Assembly (NCBI GenBank): GCA_009843525.1
Contig: VYDH01000028.1
Span: 74,790-135,772, forward strand
Length of the DNA stretch: 60,983 nt
Direction: 5' to 3'
Source of the DNA: Acidimicrobiales bacterium
Lineage (GTDB): Bacteria; Actinomycetota; Acidimicrobiia; Acidimicrobiales; Poriferisodalaceae
The number at the start of each line of letters is the position of its first letter. Position 1 is the stretch's first letter. A program made the position numbers and the translations under genes. The notes under the pieces are model-generated. The model saw only the letters and a list, made by a program, of their open reading frames with translations, ran no database searches and was not told where the DNA came from. Shown one piece after another: positions 28,577 to 39,493 of the stretch.

Positions 28577-28999
28577 ATGAGCCGCCCGAGCGACCCCTTC
28601 GCCGCTCCCGACGAGCCGACCCGCCGCCGCGAGGCGCGCCAGCGCTCGGTGGAGCTGCTGTACGAGGCGGAGATGAAGTCGTGCGAGCTGGCCGATGTGC
28701 TTGCAGAGCAGGTCAGCGATCTCGACCCGTTCGCGCTCGAGCTGGCCACCAGCGTCGCCGCCCGGCGCGAGGCACTGACCCAGCGGCTTGCGGAGCTGCT
28801 GAACGTGGGCTGGACCCCCGAGCGCCTCGGTGCGTGCGATCGGCTGATCCTGCTACAAGGCCTCTTCGAGCTCGAACGAGGGGCGGCCCCCGCAGCGGTA
28901 GTCATCAACGAAGCCGTCGAGCTGGCACACCAGCTGGGTGCCACCGATCGCAGCGGCGCCTTGGTGAACGGCGTTTTGGCGGCTGCCGACGGCCGGTGA
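28577..28999 (+). CDS. nusB: transcription antitermination factor NusB
   Basis: A 140-residue all-helical NusB protein that binds boxA RNA with S10 in rRNA antitermination. RREARQRSVELLYEAE is the standard first helix, and CDRLILLQGLFEL plus AVVINEAVELAHQLGATDRS form the conserved C-terminal half. The start at ATG 28577 has GGAG 9 bases upstream; an in-frame ATG at 28559 would add six residues. It lies 38 bases after efp. Confidence 0.93.
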   Translation: MSRPSDPFAAPDEPTRRREARQRSVELLYEAEMKSCELADVLAEQVSDLDPFALELATSVAARREALTQRLAELLNVGWTPERLGACDRLILLQGLFELERGAAPAAVVINEAVELAHQLGATDRSGALVNGVLAAADGR

Positions 29000-29023
29000 C
29001 CGCCGGATCGTGACGGTCGACAC

Positions 29024-30247
29024 GTGAGCCCAACAGGCGATCCGCAGCCGCGCCGGATCGCCGAACGCGAACTCGTCTTCCTGCTGGGCGCCATCAGCGC
29101 CACCACAGCGCTGGGCATCGACATGGCGCTGCCCGCCTTCACCGAGATCCGGCTGGGGCTCGGTCTCGCAGCCGATTCGCCCCGGGTGGCGCTCACGGTC
29201 ACCCTGTACTTCTTCGGCCTGGCAGGGGCGCAGCTGCTCTACGGCCCCTTCACCGACCGTTTCGGCCGCAAGCCGGTGCTGTACGCCGGCCTGGCGCTGT
29301 ACACGCTGGGCGCCCTGGGCTCAGCGCTGGCCCCGTCATTCGGCGTGCTGATCGCCAGCCGGCTGGTCTGGGACATCGGCGCTGCGGGTCCCCGCGCTTT
29401 GTCGCTCGCGATCGGCCGCGATCTGTACGAGGGAGACCGGCTGGGCCGGGTGCTGTCAGCGGTGATGGCGGTGTTCATGGTGGTGCCCGCCATTGCGCCG
29501 CTGCTCGGCCAGGCGGTGCTGGCGCTCGGCACGTGGCGCTGGGTGATGGGCGCCCCGATGGTGCTGACGGTGGTGCTGGCGCTGTGGATCATCCGGCTGC
29601 CCGAGTCGCTGCCGCCCGAGCGCCGACGCCCCCTCACCCTTGTGCGCACGCGCGAGGCCATCGTCGCCGTGTTCACCAACAAGCTCACCATCGGCTCGGC
29701 GCTCGCGGTCATGTTCGACATGGGCGCTTTCTTCTCGTTCCTGGGCAGCAGCCAGCTTCTGTTCGACGACGTGTACGGGCGCGGTGACGTGTTCGCCTAC
29801 TACTTCGCCGGGATGAGCGTGTGCATGGGGCTGGTGGTGTTCACCGGCAGCCGGCTCGTGACCACCATCGGCGCCGACCGGATGATCGTGACGCTGCTGC
29901 CGGCCACGGTGACGATGTCGGCGGGACTGGCGCTGTGGTCGTGGCAGGCCGGCGGCCAGCCGTCGTTCTTCGGCTGGTTTGCAGTGATCGTGGTGATCAA
30001 CGCGGTGCGCACGTTCGTCAACCCGCTGATGCAGGCCCAGGCCATGGGACCGATGGGCGACCTTGCGGGCACCGCATCGGCGGTGATCGGCACGATCTCG
30101 ACAGGCGGCGGCGCAGTGCTCGCCCTGCTCATCGACCGCATGATCGCCGGCTCGGTGACCCCGCTGGTGATGGCCTACGCCGGGTACGGAGCGATCGGGC
30201 TCGGCTTCGCCCTGTGGGCCCGGCGGCACCGGTCTGAAATCAAATAG
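29024..30247 (+). CDS. MFS drug-resistance transporter, Bcr/CflA-like
   Basis: A 407-residue major facilitator with about 12 hydrophobic segments. The N-terminal half resembles Bcr/CflA exporters (LGIDMALPAFTEI in helix 1, FGLAGAQLLYGPFTDRFGRKP with the helix 2-3 MFS motif, and [18 protein letters not shown] around motif C). Substrate is unknown; this subfamily typically exports drugs such as bicyclomycin or chloramphenicol, or small peptides. GTG 29024 is the first good start. It is the last gene of the left block; sequence just after it becomes A+T rich before the Tad-like cluster. Confidence 0.85.
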   Translation: MSPTGDPQPRRIAERELVFLLGAISATTALGIDMALPAFTEIRLGLGLAADSPRVALTVTLYFFGLAGAQLLYGPFTDRFGRKPVLYAGLALYTLGALGSALAPSFGVLIASRLVWDIGAAGPRALSLAIGRDLYEGDRLGRVLSAVMAVFMVVPAIAPLLGQAVLALGTWRWVMGAPMVLTVVLALWIIRLPESLPPERRRPLTLVRTREAIVAVFTNKLTIGSALAVMFDMGAFFSFLGSSQLLFDDVYGRGDVFAYYFAGMSVCMGLVVFTGSRLVTTIGADRMIVTLLPATVTMSAGLALWSWQAGGQPSFFGWFAVIVVINAVRTFVNPLMQAQAMGPMGDLAGTASAVIGTISTGGGAVLALLIDRMIAGSVTPLVMAYAGYGAIGLGFALWARRHRSEIK

Positions 30248-30353
30248 ATCGAAAATCATTGGAATAGACTCACATAGCTCGCGTAGAACTCCAGAGCACC
30301 CCAGCGACAGCCTCGACAGTGCGAGGCGGCTGCGGGAAGCGAGTTCTCAGGAG
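30248..30353 (+). promoter_or_regulatory. A+T-richer gap with a tentative promoter and the SD of the Tad-like cluster
   Basis: The first 45 bases after the MFS stop are clearly richer in A and T than their surroundings. TTGGAA (30259-30264) and TAGAAC (30284-30289), 19 bases apart, form a weak promoter candidate. AGGAG at 30349-30353 is a good Shine-Dalgarno for ATG 30361. Confidence 0.35.
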
Positions 30354-30360
30354 CAGTGCG

Positions 30361-32301
30361 ATGGCCATCCCCCCGTGCCGGGACCCAAGAGCCAGCCGCC
30401 GAGCGTGCGTCGCAGCGGCGCTGGTCGTGCTCGCTGCCGCCTGCAGCGGGGACGACGCAGAACCCGTCGATCTCGGCCCGCCGATCTCGGCGGCACCCAG
30501 CGCCGCCACGACCGAGGTGCGCGACGGTGCGCCACTGCCGCAGCGGGCCACCGAGGCACGGCCGATCACTGCCGGCGGTGGCGGCTTCCCCGTGCACCTG
30601 CCACAGCCACCGCCGCCCGAGGTGCCCGCGGGGGTCAACATCGGCGGCGGGCGCATCTGGGTGCCCTGGCCGCCCTACCCGCAGCCTGCGGAGGCCGGCC
30701 CGCCCGTCGTGGCGGGGTCGCAATCGGCCTTGCTGGACGACACAGCGGCCGGCCTGCAGCACATCGTCGATCAGCGTCGGCGATGGGAGGCCAAGCCGGC
30801 GTACCTGCCAGCCGCACGGGAAGCCTTCGATCAGGGCAGCCGGGTTGCCTGGCGGCGCGCCGGAACCGAGACCGCGTGGGAACTGGTGATCGATCCAGCC
30901 GGGACCGCCTATGAGACCCACCTTGCTGCCGACCGCAGCGCCGCCTACGACCACGCCGCGCTGTGCCCGCCGCATCCGACGCCGCAGACGCTCGGGATCG
31001 ACGCGGGGGCTAGCGCCCAGCGGCGCGATCGGGCCGCCGCGGTCGTCGAGGCCTTCATGGTGGGAATGCGCTCGCCCGGCGGCCGGCCCGTGCACTCATG
31101 GGGCACCACGACGAATGACATAGCCAAGCTGCTCACCTACAGCCCCGGCGAGCCGATGGAGCTTGCACTCGGCGGCCACAGCCTGACCGATGCGGGATTC
31201 TTCCCCGGCGACTGGTCCACCCAGGCCAAGACGTGGCTGACCCGACGGGCTGCGCAGGGCGCCGTCACCGACTCGCTCGTCGGTCACGCAGCGGTGAGTC
31301 CCGGCCCCGACACGCTGTGGGAGGCGTGCAGCGATTTGGCCACGATCACGCCCGGCATCTACACCACCTCGCACCGCACCCGCCAGCTCGAATCGCTGTG
31401 GGCGCGGGGCCTGCGCCTCGAGTTCACCGCCCCTGCGGCCGGTCGGGCCTGGGTAGCCGACCTCAGCTCTGCGGGACACGCGCTCGCAGTGATCTGCCAC
31501 GCGCCGGGACAGTCCTTCCTGGTCGACGCATCGACCGGAGAGCGCCTCGATGCCGGTACCGACCATCGGGCGCGGGTCGAAGCCATGTGGCTGACGTGGT
31601 CCCGGCTCAGCTACCGCGTGCTGCGCAACGCGCTGTTCGACGGCGGTTGCGACAGCGAGGCCTTTTCGAGCGCAGTGCAGTGGCTGCAGGGCGAGAAGGA
31701 CGCTCACGCCGCGGACATCGACTGGTCCGATCCGCACGCTTGGGGCTCGGGTGTGCGCAACCAGTGGGTCGCTGTGCGCGAGTGGGTGCAGGTGCCCCAG
31801 GCCGAGGCGTGGCGCGCTCACCGCGATCACCGCTGGCATCTGGCGTTCTGGTGCGAAACCGGCATCCCCGTCGGGGCATTGATCGACGGTGCGCTGCAAC
31901 GGCCCGAGCTGGAGCCCCACTGCACTCCCGAGCAGTGGGCGGCACTGCAGGATGCCGCCGCGGCAGCCCCTGACGTCACAGCGGAGCTCTCGGCGACGAA
32001 CTGGGCACCGGGCGCGAGCTGGTACGAGCGAATGTACCTCTCACCGTTCACATCGCTCGAGCAGATCCTCGGCTGTCCCCCGGATCCCGACCTCATCAGT
32101 GAGGCACTGGAGCGGCCCGTCGAGCGGCGCGCGAAGAGACCCTGGTCGCCGGGACTGCTGCCGCTCACCCCGCCTGATCGGGCTTACCCACGTCCGATGC
32201 CGCCGTGCCCGCAGGCCGGCTGGCCGCCACAGACCGACCGTTACTGGTGGCCCGAGGCAGCGCCGCTGGCCGAAGCGTCGTCCGCTGAGGTTTCGTCATG
32301 A
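30361..32301 (+). CDS. large lipoprotein of the Tad-like cluster, unknown function
   Basis: A 646-residue protein with a lipoprotein signal: RRACVAAALVVLAAAC, with the lipobox Cys at residue 28 after LAAA. The mature part begins with an acidic, Pro/Ala-rich linker (30-130), then a long globular region rich in Trp, His and Asp with several cysteines; I recognise no domain. The start at ATG 30361 is chosen because AGGAG lies 8 bases upstream and the signal peptide begins right after. Its stop overlaps the next gene (ATGA), and the following genes are pilus assembly genes. A role as a surface-anchored pilus or secretion component is inferred from context only. Confidence 0.75.
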   Translation: MAIPPCRDPRASRRACVAAALVVLAAACSGDDAEPVDLGPPISAAPSAATTEVRDGAPLPQRATEARPITAGGGGFPVHLPQPPPPEVPAGVNIGGGRIWVPWPPYPQPAEAGPPVVAGSQSALLDDTAAGLQHIVDQRRRWEAKPAYLPAAREAFDQGSRVAWRRAGTETAWELVIDPAGTAYETHLAADRSAAYDHAALCPPHPTPQTLGIDAGASAQRRDRAAAVVEAFMVGMRSPGGRPVHSWGTTTNDIAKLLTYSPGEPMELALGGHSLTDAGFFPGDWSTQAKTWLTRRAAQGAVTDSLVGHAAVSPGPDTLWEACSDLATITPGIYTTSHRTRQLESLWARGLRLEFTAPAAGRAWVADLSSAGHALAVICHAPGQSFLVDASTGERLDAGTDHRARVEAMWLTWSRLSYRVLRNALFDGGCDSEAFSSAVQWLQGEKDAHAADIDWSDPHAWGSGVRNQWVAVREWVQVPQAEAWRAHRDHRWHLAFWCETGIPVGALIDGALQRPELEPHCTPEQWAALQDAAAAAPDVTAELSATNWAPGASWYERMYLSPFTSLEQILGCPPDPDLISEALERPVERRAKRPWSPGLLPLTPPDRAYPRPMPPCPQAGWPPQTDRYWWPEAAPLAEASSAEVSS

Positions 32302-34469
32302 GCGCCCCGCGCGCGGCCTGGTGGACGCTCACTGTCGTGCTGGCTGCGTTGCCGCTGGCGATCATTGCGGCACGCAGCGACTCCGCTGGTGCGCAGGCCG
32401 CGGTGGCGCCGGTGTTGAGCTGTCCCGCAGGGATGGCGCTCGACAGCGCCACCGGGTCATGCCTCACGCAGCGAATCGAGACTGCGCTCCGTCCGTCGAG
32501 CTGCCCGGCGGGATCGACACAGGTTCCCGGCCAGTACGGCGGCCACGTGTGCCAGACCAAGGTGACCAGCAGGGTGAACACCGGTCAAACCCAGCAGGTG
32601 TACAGCCACACGACCTACGCGAACGTGTGGGTGCCGACCGGCACCGAGCGAGTCCAGACCGGCACGAAACGCGTCTGGATACCGCCGCGGACGACCGTGG
32701 AACCGCTGGTGCCGCCGCTGCGGGTGCAGACCGGCACCACCCGGCGGTGCGACTTCGACCCGGTCTCGGGCCAGCAGTACAACTGCCGAAACGTGCCGGT
32801 CTACGGCTACCAGACGACCCAGACGGTCGCCGTTCCGGGCTACTGGAGCGAGGCGCCCATCTACGAGACACGCGAAACCGGCTACTGGGACCGGGTGCCC
32901 ACCATCCACTACACCACCGAGCCGATCTACGAGACCGTGGTGGAGTGGGTGACGTCGGCGGCGACGCAAGGCGCGTGCCCGTCAGGCTGGCAACCCGCCG
33001 GCAGCCAGTGCTCGCGCACCGTCTTGGGCCAGCCCTCTGCTGCGCCGACGCAGAGCTGCCCGTCAGGCTCGGTTCCCCGCTACGGCGACGCGTTGGGCGG
33101 CACCGGGCCGTCGGCGCTGACATGCCAGTCGAGCGCCCCCGGTTCTGACACGAACACCGGCACCTCCCAGGACGACAGCGGCGGCTCGGAGACCTCGCCT
33201 GACGGCGGGGCGCGGCCGTTGCATCACTTGGCCGGCGAGAGCGATGAACGGCTCGCCGAACTGGGCATCCATCGCTGCGCCGACGGGCTGCTGTCGTATG
33301 TGGCGTGCGACGAGCTGCCCGGACGCACGTGGGACAGCGACCCGGGCATCTGCGACGGCATCGAGGGCACCACCTACCGGCCCGACCACGGCGGCAGCTG
33401 CGTCACTGGCAGCGACTTGCTCAACAAGTGCACGACGCCCGGCGACTGCGAGGAGACCACCATCCGCACCTACTGCCCCGCCATCGGGGAGCTGGCGGAC
33501 ACCCAGATCCAGGAGCACGCTCACCCAGACCGCGGTGCGGAGACCTACCGGGTGTGCATCTTCGACTGCTCGAGCTTCGGCACCCTGCCGCAATACGTGC
33601 AGTCGCGCATCAACGGCTCCTACGACTACGCCTGCCTGCCGTCGCCCGAAACGGAGACGTCCCCGACGGATACGGCATCGCCGTCGACGACTGCCGCCGC
33701 CACCACCACGTCGGTCGGGCCGGAAGACGTAGACGGCGCAGGCGATCCGCCCGACACCGGCAGACCCGACGTCACCGTGGCCACGACGCTGCCGACGACC
33801 ACCACCACAGCTCCCGCTTCGCAGTGCTCGCCACTGCCGCCGCTGCCTCTGGTTCACGCCGATGCGGCTGCGCTGGGGTGGGAGTCGCGTGTGCGCTCGG
33901 GCGATGTGGTCTCGTCGCCCCAGCGTCACCTGCCCGGCGGCGGCCGGTTCCTGCAGGTGGCGCCGGGGCGCGGCTGGATGCGAGCGCTGCGCATCGTGCA
34001 GATCAGCGATCCGAACTGCACGTGGACCGTGACGCAGGTGCGCACCGCCTGGTCTGAGCTGCGGCCGTGGATCGTCGCCGAGCGCCAGCGCATGGAGGCC
34101 GAACCGAGCACTGCGCATCTCGTCGAGCGTTGGAGGGCGCTTGCGGCCGATCAGCAGCAGTTGTTGCGCCAGTGGCACCGGCCCGGCGCAGCTCCCGCTG
34201 AGGTCGTGTGCGCGATTGCCGATGCCATCGCTGCCACGGCATCAGCCGACTGCGGTTGGCTGTTCAGCCACCCGGGGGCCTACGCCTGGCGCTTCGACGC
34301 CTGCTTCGAGGTCGCCCCCGCACCGGGACAGGCGGGCTCGGGCGGGGGCAGCCCGCCGGCAAGCGGCGACTGCTGGACGACGCTGGCTTCGGGGGCGGAC
34401 TGGATCCGGCCGGTGAGCGACTACGCGGACGGTCGGGTGACGGTCACCCAGGGCGGTACGCGGCCGTGA
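32298..34469 (+). CDS. large secreted Cys-rich, Thr-rich protein of the Tad-like cluster
   Basis: A 723-residue exported protein with an N-terminal signal segment (TLTVVLAALPLAIIA). Residues about 40-85 and 235-275 contain repeated C-P-(A/S)-G-...-C modules (SCPAGMALDSATGSC, SCPAGSTQVPG, ACPSGWQPAGSQC). Between them lies a Tyr/Trp/Thr/Val-rich periodic region (RVQTGT repeated three times; VPGYWSEAPIYETRETGYW). A Thr/Ser/Pro linker (about 450-515, including TTLPTTTTTAPA) separates a C-terminal domain with several more cysteines. No known domain is claimed. The layout suggests an extracellular, disulfide-stabilised, stalked surface protein. ATG 32298 overlaps the lipoprotein stop and its own stop overlaps the SAF-domain gene. 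Confidence 0.75.
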   Translation: MSAPRAAWWTLTVVLAALPLAIIAARSDSAGAQAAVAPVLSCPAGMALDSATGSCLTQRIETALRPSSCPAGSTQVPGQYGGHVCQTKVTSRVNTGQTQQVYSHTTYANVWVPTGTERVQTGTKRVWIPPRTTVEPLVPPLRVQTGTTRRCDFDPVSGQQYNCRNVPVYGYQTTQTVAVPGYWSEAPIYETRETGYWDRVPTIHYTTEPIYETVVEWVTSAATQGACPSGWQPAGSQCSRTVLGQPSAAPTQSCPSGSVPRYGDALGGTGPSALTCQSSAPGSDTNTGTSQDDSGGSETSPDGGARPLHHLAGESDERLAELGIHRCADGLLSYVACDELPGRTWDSDPGICDGIEGTTYRPDHGGSCVTGSDLLNKCTTPGDCEETTIRTYCPAIGELADTQIQEHAHPDRGAETYRVCIFDCSSFGTLPQYVQSRINGSYDYACLPSPETETSPTDTASPSTTAAATTTSVGPEDVDGAGDPPDTGRPDVTVATTLPTTTTTAPASQCSPLPPLPLVHADAAALGWESRVRSGDVVSSPQRHLPGGGRFLQVAPGRGWMRALRIVQISDPNCTWTVTQVRTAWSELRPWIVAERQRMEAEPSTAHLVERWRALAADQQQLLRQWHRPGAAPAEVVCAIADAIAATASADCGWLFSHPGAYAWRFDACFEVAPAPGQAGSGGGSPPASGDCWTTLASGADWIRPVSDYADGRVTVTQGGTRP

Positions 34470-35101
34470 CGTCGCCTGCGCATCCCGGCTACGGGACCGA
34501 TGACCCGGCGCCGGCCTCGGCGGGCGCGCGGCGCACCGGCATCGAGCCGTGGCGAGTTGCTGTCTCAGCGGTGATCGTCGCCATCGTCGTGGCGGCCATC
34601 TGGCTCTGGGGCCGCCCGCACCGCGAGCCTCCTCATGCGCTGGTGGCGGTCACCGCTGAAGCGTGGCTCGCAGGCCAGCCGGCGGGCGCCTTCGAAGCGG
34701 TGATCGTTCCCCAAGAGCTCGCCGGGCACATGGCCGATCCCGACTCGATCGCGGGCAGCGTCGTCGCATTCGACGTGCCGGCGGGGATTCTCGTCTCGCC
34801 TGCCCTGCTAGGTCCGCCCGATGGCGCTTCGGGCACACGCACCGTCATCCGGTTGAGCGCGGACACCTCCGCGTGGCCCGAGCCCGGCCCGCGCGCGGGG
34901 AGCCGCGCCGTGGTGGCGGGAGTGCTGGGCGGCTGCGCGCTCGACGTAGCCACTCTGGCCGGCGGTGCCGAGGGGAGCATCGTGGTGCACGTCGATCCTT
35001 CCGAGGCAGCGCGTTACGCACGCGCCGCGGAGCTCGACGGTCTCGTGGTCTGGCCGGCGCCGCCCGACGGCTGGCCCGAGTGCCGATCGGTGGGGGGCTG
35101 A
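34466..35101 (+). CDS. SAF-domain membrane protein, CpaB/RcpC-like pilus assembly protein
   Basis: A 211-residue protein with one N-terminal membrane helix (about 29-48, VAVSAVIVAIVVAAIWLW) and an extracytoplasmic part. The segment GSVVAFDVPAGILVSPALL matches the SAF pattern of CpaB/RcpC proteins, which in Tad systems act in the periplasm or wall during pilus biogenesis. It is shorter than Gram-negative CpaB. GTG 34466 overlaps the stop of the Cys-rich gene (GTGA); the ATPase gene begins three bases after its stop. Confidence 0.7.
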   Translation: MTSPAHPGYGTDDPAPASAGARRTGIEPWRVAVSAVIVAIVVAAIWLWGRPHREPPHALVAVTAEAWLAGQPAGAFEAVIVPQELAGHMADPDSIAGSVVAFDVPAGILVSPALLGPPDGASGTRTVIRLSADTSAWPEPGPRAGSRAVVAGVLGGCALDVATLAGGAEGSIVVHVDPSEAARYARAAELDGLVVWPAPPDGWPECRSVGG

Positions 35102-35104
35102 AGC

Positions 35105-37065
<1,961 letters not shown>

Positions 37066-37072
<7 letters not shown>

Positions 37073-37839
37073 GGCTCGCGGCGTTCGGGGCGGCCGGCTG
37101 CGCTGCGGCGCTGTGGTTGGTTCTCGCCGATGCCGCCCCGGAAGGCCGCCGCGACGGCAGCCCGACACGCTGGCCGTGGACAGTGACCGGCCTTGCAGCA
37201 TTCGTCGCCGGATTGGCGTTCGGACCCGCCGCCGCCGGCCTCGCGGGTGCTGTCGTAGGCATCTGTGCATGGTGCGCGGCGCTCATCGCCCGCAGCCGTC
37301 GGCGTGTCGCCGCGGCGGAGTCGGTGGCGCAGTTCGCGTCGATCCTGTCCAATCAGGCGCAGGTATCGCGCACCGTGGTCGATGCCCTCGAGACTGCGGC
37401 ACCACTCGCTACCGGCCCCATTGCCGACACGGCTGCCCGGTTCGTCTCAGAGTGCCGCAGCGCGGGCGTGGATGCCGCTGCGCAGCGATTCGCGACGGGC
37501 ACCGAGGGTGCTGTCGCTGCATGGCTGGCCGACGCCGTGGCTGTTGCCGCCTCGAGCGGCGGCGAATGGGTGCCCATCTTGGGTGTGCTCGAGTCCGAAG
37601 CAGCCGAAGACGCGGCCACCGCGCGCCACTTCCACCGTCACGTCGCGGCGAACCTGCCCCAGCTCGGCCTGTCAGCCGCACTGGGCTCGGCCGTTGCCCT
37701 CGGCAGCGCGCTGGTGAGTCCCGAAGCGTGGGCGTGGCTGACCGGGGCGCAAGGCCAACGGGTCGGCCTCGCAGCCGTCACCATCGCAGCGGCGATTTGC
37801 GCCCGCCCGCTGGCCTCAGCCTGGGAGCTGACCCGGTGA
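37066..37839 (+). CDS. TadB-like inner-membrane platform protein
   Basis: A 257-residue GspF-type platform protein. Two N-terminal membrane segments (about 5-20 and 40-68) precede a cytoplasmic helical bundle (AESVAQFASILSNQAQVSRT) and two C-terminal membrane segments. This matches TadB of Tad systems, which anchors the ATPase and moves pilin into the fibre. GTG 37066 overlaps the ATPase stop, and its own stop overlaps the tadC-like gene (GTGA), as expected for subunits assembled together. Confidence 0.78.
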
Positions 37840-38603
37840 GCGTGGCTCCGCCGTCGCTGGGGGTGCTCGTGTTCTGGATCCTCGCGGGGACGGGCGCGGT
37901 CGCGGCGATGGGATTGGCTGCAGACAGCGGGCGGCGTCGCCGCAACCGTCGGCGACTGGCCGCGCTGGGCTGGACCACGCCACGATTGGCCGTGCTGGCG
38001 TTGGTAGTTGCCGTGAGCGCGGTCGGCATCGCCTTCGTCGCCAGCAGCCGATTCTCCGAGGAGGCCGCTGCGTCGCCCGCGCTGGCGCTGGCATGGTCGT
38101 TGCTGGCAGCGGTTGCGGTCGCCTGGGCGGTGCCTGGGCTGGTGGCAAGCTCGGCGTTGTCGGGCAATCGTCGCCGGCTGGATGGTGCCGTGCTGCTGTG
38201 GCTTCGCCGCATCCGGCTGTTCGTGGCGTCAGGGCACCCGATCAGCGTGGCAGTGCTCGACGCGGCCGAGCGTGTCAGCGACCCCGCGTTCGCGCCGGCG
38301 GCCGGTGCTGTCAACGCAGCGGTGCTCGGCGGGCGCGACCCGCTGTCCGCGGTCGCTGCGCAGTTGGCCGACTCGCCGACGGCATCGCTGCTGCGCACGG
38401 TGGACGTCGCCGAGCGCTCGGGCGCTGCGGCGTCGCAGCTGCTCGACCGCGTGCTCGACCGTGTCGTGCGGGCCATGGACGACCGCCGCCGCGAGGCCAT
38501 CGATCGCCTCGGCCGCTCGGTCGGCGCCTCCGCCTCGCTGCTCGCCGTAGTGGCGTCCGCCGTCGTCATGGTGACCATCGTCATGACCCTGCCCTCGGTG
38601 TGA
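37836..38603 (+). CDS. TadC-like inner-membrane platform protein
   Basis: A 255-residue GspF-type protein. Membrane segments at about 8-26, 45-65 and 80-100 are followed by a cytoplasmic helical domain (LLRTVDVAERSGAAASQLLD is the typical T2SSF-like block) and a final hydrophobic helix (LLAVVASAVVMVTIVMTL). GTG 37836 overlaps the preceding stop. Together with the TadB-like protein it should form the membrane platform of the pilus machine. After it the operon opens into gaps of 80-100 bases between small genes. Confidence 0.77.
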   Translation: MSVAPPSLGVLVFWILAGTGAVAAMGLAADSGRRRRNRRRLAALGWTTPRLAVLALVVAVSAVGIAFVASSRFSEEAAASPALALAWSLLAAVAVAWAVPGLVASSALSGNRRRLDGAVLLWLRRIRLFVASGHPISVAVLDAAERVSDPAFAPAAGAVNAAVLGGRDPLSAVAAQLADSPTASLLRTVDVAERSGAAASQLLDRVLDRVVRAMDDRRREAIDRLGRSVGASASLLAVVASAVVMVTIVMTLPSV

Positions 38604-38682
38604 TGCAGCCGACGAGCGCTGTGAGCGAGACCCCCAACGCAAGGAACCCGATCGCCCGCGGGAGCGGGCAAGGAGCAGAAAC

Positions 38683-38886
38683 ATGGATTCACCGGTAACC
38701 AAGCTGATCTTCATCGCCGCCGCCGTCGCCGCCTCAGTGCTGGTGGTCACGGTGATGTGGACCACCCTGGGCGCCAACGCCCCGCAGACGAGCGGCATCG
38801 CCGACAAGTCCAAGATCACAACCGAGGCGCTCTGCGATGCCGTCGATGGCACATGGACTGCCGCCAACACACCCCCGTGCGCGTAG
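38683..38886 (+). CDS. small one-TM protein, candidate major pilin
   Basis: A 67-residue protein directly after the tadC-like gene, where Flp pilin genes often lie. A short N-terminus MDSPVTK is followed by a long hydrophobic helix (about 8-28, LIFIAAAVAASVLVVTVMW) and a small polar domain with two cysteines (Cys52 and Cys66, possibly a disulfide). It lacks the G-X4-E-Y processing site of classical Flp pilins, so pilin identity is inferred from size, helix and position. ATG 38683 has a strong AAGGAG ribosome-binding site, in keeping with high expression. Confidence 0.6.
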   Translation: MDSPVTKLIFIAAAVAASVLVVTVMWTTLGANAPQTSGIADKSKITTEALCDAVDGTWTAANTPPCA

Positions 38887-38983
38887 CAGTCGACGACAGC
38901 CGGGGTTTGCGTTGCGCCTGTCCATGCACCACCTCCGGTTGACCCATTGCGGCAGTCCGTTGCCCTCCCATCGTCGATGAACC

Positions 38984-39400
38984 GTGGATAGCTCGATCTC
39001 GATCCTGCGGCTGTTCAGCGTGCTGGCGGTGTTCATGGCGCTGGTGATCTCGCTGTTCGCTCGCCAGGTCGGTGCTGCGGCGGCGCAGGGCGCGGCCGAC
39101 GCCGCGGCTGTCGCTGTTGCCGACTTGGTGTCGTCCGACTGGGACTGCACCGAGGCCGGCCTGCCCGCAGACGCGGCGGCTACGGCGGCGAGGGCGGCAG
39201 TGGACCGCACGGCGCAGCTTGCTGCCGTCCAGCCCACGGCCGTCGAGGTGCGTGCCGACGGCACGTGCTCGGTCATCGTCACGGTGCGTGTTGAATCAGC
39301 AGGCTGGCTCGGTTCGCGCGGCGCGCGCGGCGTGGCCTGCCGACGGCCGACGTCAGCTGAGGGCGCGGCACTGCGAGCCCCGATAGTCCCGCCGTGCTGA
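38984..39400 (+). CDS. TadE-like pseudopilin
   Basis: A 138-residue protein with one N-terminal hydrophobic helix (LFSVLAVFMALVISLFARQVG) followed by the Ala-rich ADAAAVAVADL stretch typical of TadE/TadG-like minor pilins, and an extracellular part with four cysteines. The start GTG 38984 gives a short MDSSISILR leader. The 97-base gap before it (38887-38983) shows no gene. Function as a minor pilin is inferred from shape and neighbourhood. Confidence 0.62.
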   Translation: MDSSISILRLFSVLAVFMALVISLFARQVGAAAAQGAADAAAVAVADLVSSDWDCTEAGLPADAAATAARAAVDRTAQLAAVQPTAVEVRADGTCSVIVTVRVESAGWLGSRGARGVACRRPTSAEGAALRAPIVPPC

Positions 39401-39493
39401 GCGACAAGTCGCTCCGGCGGCGGAGCCAAGCGCCTGGGTCACGAAACCCATCGAAGCGAGTGAGCAGAGCATTCCTGTGGAGGAATCTGACGC

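Noticed and set aside
38887..38983. Small RNA or tRNA gene in the gap between the small pilin-like genes
   Set aside because: No cloverleaf, conserved arms or clear terminator could be found by eye; the region is simply non-coding as far as I can see.
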